NCBI GenBank assembly: GCA_003566935.1
Contig: PXBM01000278.1
Location: 1 to 8,479 of the forward strand
Direction of reading: 5' to 3'
DNA: 8,479 nt
Source: Syntrophomonadaceae bacterium
Lineage (GTDB): Bacteria; Bacillota; Dethiobacteria; DTU022
Every line of letters starts with the position of its first letter. Position 1 is the first letter of the stretch. Of this stretch, positions 1 to 6,538 are shown one piece after another. Position numbers and translations under genes: made by a program. The notes under the pieces are model-generated. The model did not search any database, was not told the DNA's origin, and worked only from the letters and a program-made list of their open reading frames with translations.

Positions 1-24
1 AAAAACTTCATGCTAGATTATGCC

Positions 25-53
25 TTGACATACAGTTAGAAGAGGTTTATACT
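25..53 (+). promoter_or_regulatory. strong sigma-A type promoter
   Basis: TTGACA at 25-30 and TATACT at 48-53 are separated by exactly 17 nt, so the -35 box is perfect and the -10 box matches five of six positions. Transcription would start near position 60. No + strand gene with a ribosome binding site follows; the next element on this strand is an intrinsic terminator about 100 nt downstream. The promoter therefore most likely drives a short untranslated RNA. Inference from sequence only. Confidence 0.6.
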
Positions 54-59
54 GGTGTT

Positions 60-187
60 ACTATATTTATATTACGTGTCACTACTTGGGTTTATCTTTT
101 TCATCTGGACATTCGGGGCCTAATCTCCCCTGTCACCCTTGGAATCATATTTATAGAGCGGGCCATATCGGCCCGCTCCATTTTTTC
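60..187 (+). ncRNA. candidate small non-coding RNA of about 127 nt
   Basis: This span is bounded by a near-perfect promoter (25-53) and a GC-rich terminator hairpin with a T-run (156-186). The predicted 5' end, CTATATTTAT at 61-70, can pair with ATATTTATAG at 147-156 at eight of ten positions, giving a closing helix that sits directly before the terminator hairpin. Inside, GGGG at 115-118 can pair with CCCC at 127-130. The only reading frame here starts at a TTG with no Shine-Dalgarno site and runs through the terminator into the neighbouring gene, so coding is unlikely. The sequence does not match motifs I know for 6S RNA, SRP RNA, tmRNA or a common riboswitch. A riboswitch is also disfavoured because the next gene points the other way. 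Existence is inferred; function is unknown. Confidence 0.45.
156..186 (+). terminator. intrinsic terminator
   Basis: A perfect 9-bp stem (GAGCGGGCC at 156-164 with GGCCCGCTC at 170-178), a 5-nt loop and, after CA, six T residues at 181-186. The T-run is on the + strand, so it ends + strand transcription, most simply the candidate small RNA. Read on the minus strand the same hairpin is followed by a mixed A/T stretch without a clean U-run, so it is at best a weak stop for the convergent ligase gene. Confidence 0.8.
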
Positions 188-212
188 GTAACACTTTATA
201 TTGTATTTTCAC

Positions 213-228
213 AACCGGTCTCCCGGTT
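213..228 (-). other. stem-loop with GAGA tetraloop after the ligase gene
   Basis: AACCGG and CCGGTT form a perfect 6-bp stem closing a four-base loop that reads GAGA (a GNRA tetraloop) on the minus strand. It begins 12 nt after the ligase stop codon. There is no U-run after it, so it is not a standard intrinsic terminator; it may protect the 3' end of the mRNA or be the base of a poor terminator. Confidence 0.4.
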
Positions 229-240
229 AATTGAAATGCC

Positions 241-2031
241 TCAACTGTATAGTTTTTCAATTTCCTCAGCATAATTATCGATCACAACCCGCCGCTTCAA
301 CTTCATGGTCTGGGTCAGCATTTTATTTTCCACGGTAAAATCTTCCCTCAGGAACAGGTACTTTTCAGGAATTTCGTAACCGCCGAATGTGTCCCTAAGG
401 TACATTTTTATCTTTTCGGTAAGATCTGCCTTGAATTTTTCATTTTTAAGCAGTCCATCAGGATCGGCAGAAACCCCCTGGACAGCAGCCCACCTTTTAG
501 CCACTTCAAAATCAGGAAGAACCAGGCAGATATTATATGGCTTTCCATCTCCATAAACCATGGCATTGGCAACTTCGGGTATCAATTTTATCTCTTCTTC
601 TATTACTGCAGGGAATACATATTTTCCATTGGTCAGCTTGTACTGCTCCTTGATCCTGCCGGTAATCCAGAGGAATCCATCCTCATCAAACCTGCCCCGG
701 TCACCGGTGCGAAAACCACCGTCAGGCATGAGCACGGCAGCTGTTTCTTCAGGCTTATTATGATAACCCTTCATTACATTGGGACCATAAACGATAATTT
801 CCCCGTCATCTGAGCCTTCCTCTGACACAGACTTATCGATTTCTACTCGCTGGCCGGGCAGCACTTTCCCAACACTGCCAATCCGCCAGGCCCCGGGACA
901 GTTCATGGTAACTGCCGGCGCAGTCTCAGTTAAACCATAGCAGTCGTAAATAGGAATACCAATGTCATAAAAGAATTCGGCAATCTCCTTGTTCATAGCA
1001 GCACTGGCCGTGAGTGATCCTTCCACCCTGCCGCCCATGGCATCTCTCACCTTGGAGAAAACCAACTTGTCCAGCAGGGCATGCTTCAGGTTAACACCGG
1101 CGCTGGAGCGGCCCTCGTCTGCCATTTCTCTTTTTTGCTTCGCCGCTTCGCAGGCAGCATCAAATAACTTCTTTTTCATACCGCCGGCATCAGCCATTTT
1201 CATGTTGATTCCATCATAAATTTTATTAAACACACGCGGTACGGATATAACATAAGTAGGTTTAACTATAGTTAGGTCTTCCGCCAGAGTCGTCACGTCC
1301 CGCATGAAGCCCAGGGAACCGCCAATATTGATCCACCCGTTTAGCTCGGCACTGAAGGCATATGAGTGTGCCCAGGGCAGCATTGAAATACCTCTCTGGT
1401 TCTCATCGAGGTTCGGGAACAAACTGAGACCAGTCCGGGAACAATAAGTCAGGTTTCCGTGAGTTAGCAAAACCCCTTTTGGTTCAGCAGTGGTGCCCGA
1501 AGTGTAAATCAAAATAGCGATATCATCGTAATGTGGCAATTCCGGCTCAACCGGATTTGCTTCTCCCAGTTTCTCAAGTTCAGCCATGCTGTTTTCACCG
1601 CTGCCCTCAATCAGGTATATATTTTCCAGGGAGTCAATTTCGCTGGCAAAATTTTTGACCTCTTCATATATCTCTTTAGAAGAAACCAACAAAAACTTTA
1701 CTGAGCTATCTTTAATAATGTACTTCCAGGTTTGCAGCAGTTCCTTTTCGTACATAGGAATGTAGCGTCCGTTACGCCCGTAGGTTGCATAAGAAAGCAC
1801 TGCCCACTCCGGGCAGTTTGGCGCAATTATCCCAACAGCATCACCTTTACCGATACCCAGTTGGGCCAAACCTCCCCTGGCATTGGCAATCCGCCGCCCG
1901 ATTTCCTCATACTTAATCGGGTTAAGCCCCCCCTGACCGTCATGCACCCAAAATAAAACATTACCGCCAAACTTTTTTTCACTTTCCTTCCACCATTCGA
2001 CCAAGTTGTCCGGCTTTTCATAAGTCCACAT
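241..2031 (-). CDS. AMP-forming long-chain acyl-CoA ligase
   Basis: Predicted to activate a fatty acid with ATP to an acyl-adenylate and transfer it to CoA, in the cytoplasm or at the inner membrane face. Counting residues from the TTG at 2040, the adenylate-forming fold shows the phosphate loop YTSGTTAEPKGV at 179-190, YGLTET at 368-373, TGD at 445-447, the hinge GRIKEQYK at 461-468 followed by LTNGKYV, and the catalytic lysine K580 in TQTMKLKRR. The length near 600 residues and the LTNGKYV signature fit the long-chain ligase branch (COG1022 type). The start is uncertain: ATG at 2031 lies 9 nt after AGGTGA, while TTG at 2040 lies 8 nt after AAAGGG; I prefer ATG (596 aa). The usual SGGAP-like loop before YGLTE reads TASAAM (344-349). 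The chain length of the substrate cannot be told. It is transcribed alone, divergently from the molybdopterin-binding gene. Confidence 0.92.
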   Translation of the reverse strand: MWTYEKPDNLVEWWKESEKKFGGNVLFWVHDGQGGLNPIKYEEIGRRIANARGGLAQLGIGKGDAVGIIAPNCPEWAVLSYATYGRNGRYIPMYEKELLQTWKYIIKDSSVKFLLVSSKEIYEEVKNFASEIDSLENIYLIEGSGENSMAELEKLGEANPVEPELPHYDDIAILIYTSGTTAEPKGVLLTHGNLTYCSRTGLSLFPNLDENQRGISMLPWAHSYAFSAELNGWINIGGSLGFMRDVTTLAEDLTIVKPTYVISVPRVFNKIYDGINMKMADAGGMKKKLFDAACEAAKQKREMADEGRSSAGVNLKHALLDKLVFSKVRDAMGGRVEGSLTASAAMNKEIAEFFYDIGIPIYDCYGLTETAPAVTMNCPGAWRIGSVGKVLPGQRVEIDKSVSEEGSDDGEIIVYGPNVMKGYHNKPEETAAVLMPDGGFRTGDRGRFDEDGFLWITGRIKEQYKLTNGKYVFPAVIEEEIKLIPEVANAMVYGDGKPYNICLVLPDFEVAKRWAAVQGVSADPDGLLKNEKFKADLTEKIKMYLRDTFGGYEIPEKYLFLREDFTVENKMLTQTMKLKRRVVIDNYAEEIEKLYS

Positions 2032-2202
2032 CTTCTGCAATCACCTGTCCCTTTGTTTTTTTTAAAGCGGCTTAATACCAGATATTACAATAATCATAAT
2101 CCGGCGAATAAAACTTCTTCAGCTAATTTTAAATAGTTCTCCATATTTGTCGACAATCCTGCAAGCTTGCATATTATCATTATTCTGACAAATGCTTCCC
2201 CG
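2032..2202. promoter_or_regulatory. divergent upstream region of the ligase
   Basis: Together with the promoter and leader downstream this makes a gap of about 300 nt between two divergent genes. A weak minus-strand promoter for the ligase can be drawn: TTGTCG (2156-2151), 17 nt, TTTAAA (2133-2128), matching four of six positions in each box. It is only suggestive. Its -35 box falls inside a palindrome described separately. An A/T-rich tract lies just before the ligase Shine-Dalgarno sites. I see no tRNA, known riboswitch or small gene. Confidence 0.3.
2147..2171. promoter_or_regulatory. two adjacent perfect palindromes, possible operator
   Basis: TTGTCGACAA (2147-2156) is a perfect 10-bp palindrome and TGCAAGCTTGCA (2160-2171) is a perfect 12-bp palindrome, three bases apart. 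They lie about 30 nt upstream of the + strand -35 box and over a weak minus-strand -35 box, where a regulator could reach both divergent genes. The two differ in sequence, so they are not copies of one site. I do not recognise the matching regulator; chance is possible. Confidence 0.3.
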
Positions 2203-2232
2203 TTGACATTAGAGTTCTACAATACCTATAAT
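2203..2232 (+). promoter_or_regulatory. consensus sigma-A promoter for the molybdopterin-binding gene
   Basis: TTGACA (2203-2208) and TATAAT (2227-2232) are both perfect and 18 nt apart. The transcription start would be near 2239, giving a leader of about 95 nt before the TTG start at 2335. With perfect boxes the basal activity should be high unless a repressor acts, and the adjacent palindromes are candidates for its site. Confidence 0.7.
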
Positions 2233-2237
2233 TAGTT

Positions 2238-2334
2238 ATGGTACAAGTTGAAGCGAACGAAGTTATGCTCATCAAACTGCAGTGATAGAATATAGCGGTA
2301 GCAGTAAATTATTCATCTGAGAGCAGGTGTCAAC
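2238..2334 (+). other. 5' leader with a possible 15-codon reading frame
   Basis: The leader contains an ATG at 2238-2240, essentially at the predicted transcription start, opening a 15-codon frame that stops at TGA 2283-2285. It could be translated only in a leaderless manner since nothing upstream would be in the RNA. No known riboswitch is recognisable; it is too short and lacks the usual conserved blocks of the molybdenum-cofactor motif. The 3' end carries the AGGTG ribosome binding site (2325-2329). Most likely a plain untranslated leader. Confidence 0.2.
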
Positions 2335-3381
2335 TTGAAAAAACAACAGATAGAGACCAGGAAAGCTGTCGGACAGCTAATCTGCCATGATATTACGAAA
2401 ATTGAAAAGGGCGTTTTTAAAGGAGCAATCTTTAAAAGAGGGCACCGCATCAGGCAAGAAGATATAGATACACTTCTTGACCTTGGCAAAAACCATATTT
2501 TCACCCTGGAGCTCGAAGCAGATGAGTTGCACGAAGATGATGCCGGTTTGCGGCTGGCCAGGGCTTTAGCAGGGCCGGGTCTTGCTGTAGGCACCCCATC
2601 GGAAGGACGCATTGATCTCAGTGCCGTACATGGAGGCCTCTTAAAGGTGGACAGCACACGTCTTCTAAGGATTAACAGCATTCCAAACGTCGTGGCTGCA
2701 ACCCTTCATAATAATACACCACTTGAAAAAGGTGAAAAAGTTGCCGGCGCAAAAGTTATCCCCCTGGCCGTTAAAGAAGAAACCGTTGCCGCTGTAGAAG
2801 AAGTCTGCGCTGAAAAGCCGCCCCTCATGGAGGTTAAACCCTACCGGGCCTTAAAAATTAGCGGAATTATTACCGGGAGGGAAGTTTTTGAAGGGCGCAT
2901 AAAAGACGGTTTCGCCCCGGTGTTGGCTCAGAAAGCAGCCCATTTCGGCCAGGCTGAGCCGAAAATCAACTACTGCCCTGACGATATCAGCCAGATAATG
3001 AAACTCATACACGGCCAGACACAGGCGGGAAGCAACATGATCATAGTCACCGGGGGCATGTCGGTTGATCCCGACGACGTAACTCCCAGCGCTATTAAAA
3101 AAACCGGCGCAGATATAATAAAGTACGGCGCGCCCGCCCTGCCCGGAGCAATGTTCATGCTTGCCTACCTGGGACAGATTCCGTTAATCGGCTTGCCGGC
3201 CTGCGCGATGTACTACGAAAATACCATCCTTGATATCCTGCTGCCCCGCATACTGGCCGGTGAAACAATAACGGCAGAAGACATCGCTGCCCTCGGACAC
3301 GGGGGCTTGTGCCAGCGCTGCGAAACCTGCACTTTTCCGAAGTGCTCATTCGGTAAAGGAAGCTGCATGAACTGTTCTTAA
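2335..3381 (+). CDS. molybdopterin-binding protein, MoeA/MoaB-like, with Cys-rich tail
   Basis: A 348-residue cytoplasmic protein probably acting in molybdenum or tungsten cofactor handling. Residues about 1-165 form a MoeA-like N-terminal region without recognisable catalytic motifs; about 168-310 is the MoCF domain, with TGGMSVDPDDV at 239-249 (the TGG-S-x-D pterin/phosphate loop) and GLPACAMYY at 286-294 (the usual GLPGNP-like loop). The last 23 residues hold six cysteines (C326, C329, C332, C337, C344, C347; CX2CX2CX4CX6CX2C), suited to a zinc or iron-sulfur site. True MoeA is longer (about 400 residues) and has a different domain order, so I give no symbol. The start is TTG at 2335, 5 nt after AGGTG. 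No formate dehydrogenase, fdhD or other Moco gene is visible within the window. AAGGAG overlaps the stop codon but no start codon follows it. Family call is confident; the exact step is not known. Confidence 0.85.
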   Translation: MKKQQIETRKAVGQLICHDITKIEKGVFKGAIFKRGHRIRQEDIDTLLDLGKNHIFTLELEADELHEDDAGLRLARALAGPGLAVGTPSEGRIDLSAVHGGLLKVDSTRLLRINSIPNVVAATLHNNTPLEKGEKVAGAKVIPLAVKEETVAAVEEVCAEKPPLMEVKPYRALKISGIITGREVFEGRIKDGFAPVLAQKAAHFGQAEPKINYCPDDISQIMKLIHGQTQAGSNMIIVTGGMSVDPDDVTPSAIKKTGADIIKYGAPALPGAMFMLAYLGQIPLIGLPACAMYYENTILDILLPRILAGETITAEDIAALGHGGLCQRCETCTFPKCSFGKGSCMNCS

Positions 3382-3490
3382 GGAGAAATTTACTTTATCA
3401 TACCCACACAGCCCTGATAAGGGTTGGCAAGCATCGCCGATGTCTGTGGCGAAAAATAAACAGGTTTTGCAGTTACAATTAATTTTTTTA
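3382..3490. other. convergent intergenic region, no clear terminator
   Basis: Two genes meet here tail to tail. Two weak hairpins are visible: 3409-3415 with 3420-3426 (7 bp including a G-U pair, GATA loop) and TCGCC 3434-3438 with GGCGA 3448-3452 (9-nt loop). Neither is followed directly by a T-run on either strand; a run of seven T at 3484-3490 stands 30 nt away without an obvious stem. Termination is therefore unclear from sequence. Confidence 0.4.
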
Positions 3491-3781
3491 TCAACCTAGA
3501 AAATCAAGCAAGGTTAGTTCTGGTGGGCCGGTTACTGCATCCTGTATCGATTCCCTGAATTCAAGATAATGCAGCAGCTTACGGTGTTCGTCAAGAGCTT
3601 CAGCGCTAGTATATTTTTCAAGTATGTACAGTTCTGAAGGTTTATCCTGCGCGATAAAAGGATCATAGAGCAGGCAATCCTTTTCCTTTTCTCGTACTGC
3701 CTCCGCCATTTTAACGGCTGCCACCTTAACCTGCTCCTCCATGCCTGGTTTTATCCTAATAACTGCTACCAAACCAATCAT
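3491..3781 (-). CDS. antibiotic biosynthesis monooxygenase (ABM) domain protein
   Basis: A 96-residue single-domain protein of the dimeric ferredoxin-like ABM fold (YgiN-like family). Features visible are the opening strand MIGLVAVIRIKPG with a following helix rich in Lys/Glu, the CLLYDPF strand near 37-43, the ELYILEKYTSAEALDEH segment at about 50-66 (matching the usual E-x-W-x-D-x-x-A-L-x-x-H pattern), and a short C-terminal strand. Family members are cofactor-free monooxygenases or quinol-modifying enzymes, but many have no known substrate, so no reaction is assigned. ATG at 3781 follows GGGAGG by 8 nt. The gap to fabI upstream is only 25 nt, so the two are almost certainly co-transcribed; whether they share a function is unknown. 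Confidence 0.85.
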   Translation of the reverse strand: MIGLVAVIRIKPGMEEQVKVAAVKMAEAVREKEKDCLLYDPFIAQDKPSELYILEKYTSAEALDEHRKLLHYLEFRESIQDAVTGPPELTLLDFLG

Positions 3782-3806
3782 TTAAAAAACCTCCCTCAAT
3801 TATTAT

Positions 3807-4586
3807 TTAAGTACCCATAATATGATATCCACAATCCACGTAGTGTATAGCACCCGTTACTGCACGCGACATATCAGCAGCAAGATAAAGCGCGGTATCC
3901 GCAACATCATCTGCCGTTGCCAGGCGACGCAGCGGTGTTTTTTCTTCTATTCCATCCAGCAAACGGTTAAAATTTCTAACTCCCTTGGCTGAAAGGGTCT
4001 TGATTGGTCCGGCTGAAATTGCATTGACCCTGATTCCATGCGGACCCAGATCCGCTGCCAGGTAACGGACGCTTGCTTCCAGGGAAGCTTTGGCCACTCC
4101 CATAACATTATAATTTGGCACTACCCTCTGCGAGCCCTGGAAAGTCAGGGTAATTATACTGCTACCTTCTTCCATCAGGGGATATAGCCGCTGAGTTACA
4201 GCAACCAGTGAATAAGCGCTTACGTTGTGGGCCAGTAAAAAACCATCACGGCTTGTATCGGCAAAAAGGCCCGCCAGCTCTTCTTTGTTAGCGTAAGCTA
4301 TGCTGTGAACCACACCATTTATACGGCCGCACCTGCTTTTAAGTTCTTCTGCCAGATTATCCAGCTCAGCATCTTCAGATACATCACAAGGCAGCAGTAG
4401 CGAACCCGACATATCTTCTTCCCCTACCAGCTTTTCCACTTTATCCTTAAACCGGCCATTCTGATAAGTAAAGACCAGCTCGGCCCCTGCATCGTGAAAA
4501 GCCCTGGCTATAGCCCAGGCAATACTGCGCTTGTTTGCTACACCCATGACAACAATTTTTTTACCACTAAGCATACTACTCTCCAT
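3807..4586 (-). CDS. fabI: enoyl-[acyl-carrier-protein] reductase (NADH) FabI
   Basis: Reduces the trans-2-enoyl-ACP double bond, the last step of each round of type II fatty-acid synthesis. The 259-residue length is normal. The Rossmann nucleotide site is GVANKRSIAW at 15-24, HSIAYA lies at 94-99, and the active-site block PNYNVMGVAK runs 157-166 with Y159 and K166 matching the E. coli Tyr156/Lys163 pair. SAGPIKTLSAKG (191-202) is the substrate-binding loop typical of FabI. One oddity: the position of E. coli Tyr146 is Phe149 (LTFQG instead of LTYLG). The ATG at 4586 is 10 nt after AGGTGA; a second ATG at 4574 has GGAG close upstream and would remove only four residues. It lies 53 nt after adenine deaminase and 25 nt before the ABM gene, in an apparent operon. 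Confidence 0.93.
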   Translation of the reverse strand: MESSMLSGKKIVVMGVANKRSIAWAIARAFHDAGAELVFTYQNGRFKDKVEKLVGEEDMSGSLLLPCDVSEDAELDNLAEELKSRCGRINGVVHSIAYANKEELAGLFADTSRDGFLLAHNVSAYSLVAVTQRLYPLMEEGSSIITLTFQGSQRVVPNYNVMGVAKASLEASVRYLAADLGPHGIRVNAISAGPIKTLSAKGVRNFNRLLDGIEEKTPLRRLATADDVADTALYLAADMSRAVTGAIHYVDCGYHIMGT

Positions 4587-4639
4587 TACAGTACAATCAC
4601 CTCTCTCAAAATATCTGAGTTTATAAGAACTGCTTCATA

Positions 4640-6391
4640 TTATAATTCGATAAACTGAAAATTATCAACATCAAATAAGCCGCGGTCGGTTATCTTAAGC
4701 GACGGTATCACCGGCAGGGCTAAAAATGCAAGGGTTAAAAAAGGCTGATCCAACCGTGTTCCCAGCTCTTTCGCCGCAAACAGAATTCTATCCATTTCCG
4801 CCGCAACCACGGCAGCAGGCTGATCCGACATCAGTCCAGCTACAGGGAGGGGCAGGGTCGCTTGAACCTGGCCCCTGCCATTTACAACAGTGAAACCACC
4901 ATCAGCTCGGGCCAGTTCATTAACTGCAGCAGCCATTGCCTGTTCTTCCACTCCGGCAACCAGGATATTATGGGAATCATGCGCTACACTCGAAGCAAGT
5001 GCGCCCTCTTTAAGGCCCATCCCTTTCACCAGGGCAACGGCCATTCTCCCACTCGCCTTATGCCTCTCTATTACTGCAATTTTTATAATATCCTGATCAG
5101 GGTCCGCTTTTAGCTGATCATTTTCATCTGCGGTTACCTGAACCATTAACTTTTCAGTGACCAGCTGACCGGGAACCACTCCAATTACAGGCAGCTTATC
5201 TTTACCGGCAGACAGTTTAAAGTCATCGGATTTCAGGTTACGACCCAGGCTAACAGTACCCAAAGCTTTTTCTGGTAAGGTTGCTGCAGGAACATCTACC
5301 GTCAATTTGCCCGATTCAGCTACCACCCGGCCATTCTTTATAACCAGTTCTGCTTTGAAATTTTTTAAATCCTCAAAAACAACCAGGTCTGCCAGAAAAC
5401 CAGGCGCCAGCAACCCACGATCAAATAACCTGTAGTGCTTTGCTGCATTTATTGTTGCTATCTTTAATAGCTGCAGGGGATCTGCCCCCAGTGATACCGC
5501 AGTTTTTAAAAGCTCGTTCAGGTGTCCCCTGTTTAGGAGTTCACCCGCTTCCCTGTCATCACTGCCAAACATAAAGGCATCAACAGTTTGACTGTTCACC
5601 AGGGGCAACAGTTCGGCCAGGCTCGAAGATGCTGAACCATGCCTGATAATAACCTTCATCCCGCTTCGTATTTTTTCTTCGGCTTCAGCAGCGGTAATAC
5701 ATTCATGATCGGTACTGATTCCGGCGCTCAAATAGGCCTGCAGATCTGTTCCGGTGAGGCCCGGGGCATGACCATCAACCACCTTATCCTTTTGATGAGC
5801 GGCAGCAACTTTGGCTAATACCTCTTGCTCCCCATTTATAATACCCGGATAATTCATCATTTCACCCAAACCGACTACCCGGGCATGATTTAAAAGCTCA
5901 TCAACCTGATCTGCCGTCACTTCCCCGCCGCTGGTTTCTAAATCTGTCGCCGGTACACATGAAGGAGCAGTTGAGTAAAAATCGCAGGGCAGTCCCGGGG
6001 CTGCATCTAGCATCAGTTTAACTCCTTCTATGCCAAGAACGTTGGCTATTTCATGAGGGTCGTTGATCACGCAGGTCGTTCCGTGAACTACAAGCACCCG
6101 GGCCAGTTCAGGAGGAAACAGCAGGGTGCTTTCAATATGGAGATGAGCATCAATCAGGCCGGGGGCAGCATATCTTCCTTCAAGATCTATAACTTTCCGG
6201 GCAGAAACATATTCACTGCCGGCAGCTGCAATCATACTATCCTGTATTGCCAGGTTAGTTTCTATGATTTCGCTGTTAAGAACGTCTATGAGGCGGCAGT
6301 TTTTCAAAAGCAGATCTGCCGGGCGATCCTGCCTGGCCACTGCCAAAATCTTTTGCATTTTATCAGGGAAGCTTAAATGATCTCTAATCAA
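4640..6391 (-). CDS. ade: adenine deaminase
   Basis: Converts adenine to hypoxanthine and ammonia in purine salvage; a metal-dependent amidohydrolase. At 583 residues it has full family length. Motifs: DAHLHIE at 81-87 (metal-binding histidines H83 and H85), DPHEI at 111-115, GLGEMMN at 174-180, DGHAP at 206-210, TDHE at 227-230, FGSDDR at 275-280 with the catalytic-type aspartates, and the C-terminal VAHDSHN at 469-475 together with LPVIPSLKITDRGLFDV near the end, which are specific to the Ade family rather than other amidohydrolases. The start is TTG at 6391, six nt after AAAGGAGGG, which fixes it well. It is first in a minus-strand cluster with fabI and the ABM gene (53-nt gap). No purine riboswitch or PurR box is recognisable upstream. 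Confidence 0.95.
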   Translation of the reverse strand: MIRDHLSFPDKMQKILAVARQDRPADLLLKNCRLIDVLNSEIIETNLAIQDSMIAAAGSEYVSARKVIDLEGRYAAPGLIDAHLHIESTLLFPPELARVLVVHGTTCVINDPHEIANVLGIEGVKLMLDAAPGLPCDFYSTAPSCVPATDLETSGGEVTADQVDELLNHARVVGLGEMMNYPGIINGEQEVLAKVAAAHQKDKVVDGHAPGLTGTDLQAYLSAGISTDHECITAAEAEEKIRSGMKVIIRHGSASSSLAELLPLVNSQTVDAFMFGSDDREAGELLNRGHLNELLKTAVSLGADPLQLLKIATINAAKHYRLFDRGLLAPGFLADLVVFEDLKNFKAELVIKNGRVVAESGKLTVDVPAATLPEKALGTVSLGRNLKSDDFKLSAGKDKLPVIGVVPGQLVTEKLMVQVTADENDQLKADPDQDIIKIAVIERHKASGRMAVALVKGMGLKEGALASSVAHDSHNILVAGVEEQAMAAAVNELARADGGFTVVNGRGQVQATLPLPVAGLMSDQPAAVVAAEMDRILFAAKELGTRLDQPFLTLAFLALPVIPSLKITDRGLFDVDNFQFIEL

Positions 6392-6397
6392 TGGAAG

Positions 6398-6406
6398 CCC
6401 TCCTTT
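6398..6406 (-). promoter_or_regulatory. strong ribosome binding site for TTG-started ade
   Basis: AAAGGAGGG, six bases before TTG 6391, is near-perfectly complementary to the 16S 3' end. No in-frame ATG lies close by, so this site decides the start. A strong site with a weak start codon is common in Bacillota. Confidence 0.75.
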
Positions 6407-6461
6407 ACGAAGCCTTAACTTAGTTGTTTTAATTAAGTTCTACTAAAGGAGCGGCACTTCC

Positions 6462-6490
6462 TTTATGAAAGTTGAAAGTTGGATTGTCTA
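6462..6490 (-). promoter_or_regulatory. possible promoter for ade
   Basis: On the minus strand TAGACA (6490-6485, five of six matches) and CATAAA (6467-6462, four of six) are 17 nt apart. The spacer is largely two exact tandem copies of GAAAGTT (6467-6473 and 6474-6480, + strand). TAAAGGA (6444-6450) and TCCTTTA (6459-6465) form a 7-bp inverted repeat over the -10 box. Suggestive only; no other better candidate was seen in the 208-nt gap. Confidence 0.4.
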
Positions 6491-6496
6491 ACAATC
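6482..6496. repeat. short perfect inverted repeat over the ade -35 box
   Basis: GATTGT (6482-6487), three bases CTA, ACAATC (6491-6496). The repeat covers the proposed ade -35 box and lies 13 nt upstream of the arsR -35 box, so it could be an operator for either divergent unit. It is unlike the inverted repeat at the arsR -10 box. Chance is possible. Confidence 0.3.
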
Positions 6497-6508
6497 ACTA
6501 CCTGACTA

Positions 6509-6538
6509 TTGACACCATAACGCATATGTTGTTATAAT
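6509..6538 (+). promoter_or_regulatory. consensus sigma-A promoter for arsR-like gene
   Basis: TTGACA (6509-6514) and TATAAT (6533-6538) are both perfect with an 18-nt spacer. The transcript would begin near 6545 and run into the ArsR-family gene at 6600. No clear promoter was found in front of the radical SAM gene, so this one may serve both. Confidence 0.75.

Noticed and set aside
86..274. 62-residue open frame from a TTG
   Set aside because: No ribosome binding site, no recognisable protein pattern, and it runs through the intrinsic terminator and into the 3' end of the convergent ligase gene.
2239..2334. Molybdenum-cofactor riboswitch before the molybdopterin-binding gene
   Set aside because: The leader is under 100 nt, shorter than that motif, and its conserved blocks are not recognisable.
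2335..3381. Naming the molybdopterin-binding gene moeA or moaB
   Set aside because: The length, N-terminal region and Cys-rich tail differ from both; only the shared MoCF domain supports a family-level call.
3378..3386. AAGGAG at the stop codon of the molybdopterin-binding gene as a sign of a following gene
   Set aside because: No start codon stands at usable distance and no open frame follows; the next gene is on the other strand.
3434..3490. Terminator between the convergent genes
   Set aside because: The hairpins are short and not directly followed by a T-run on either strand; the run of seven T has no adjacent stem.
4862..5113. Open frames on the + strand opposite the adenine deaminase gene
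   Set aside because: They lie wholly within a strongly supported gene on the other strand, have no ribosome binding site and show no protein family pattern.
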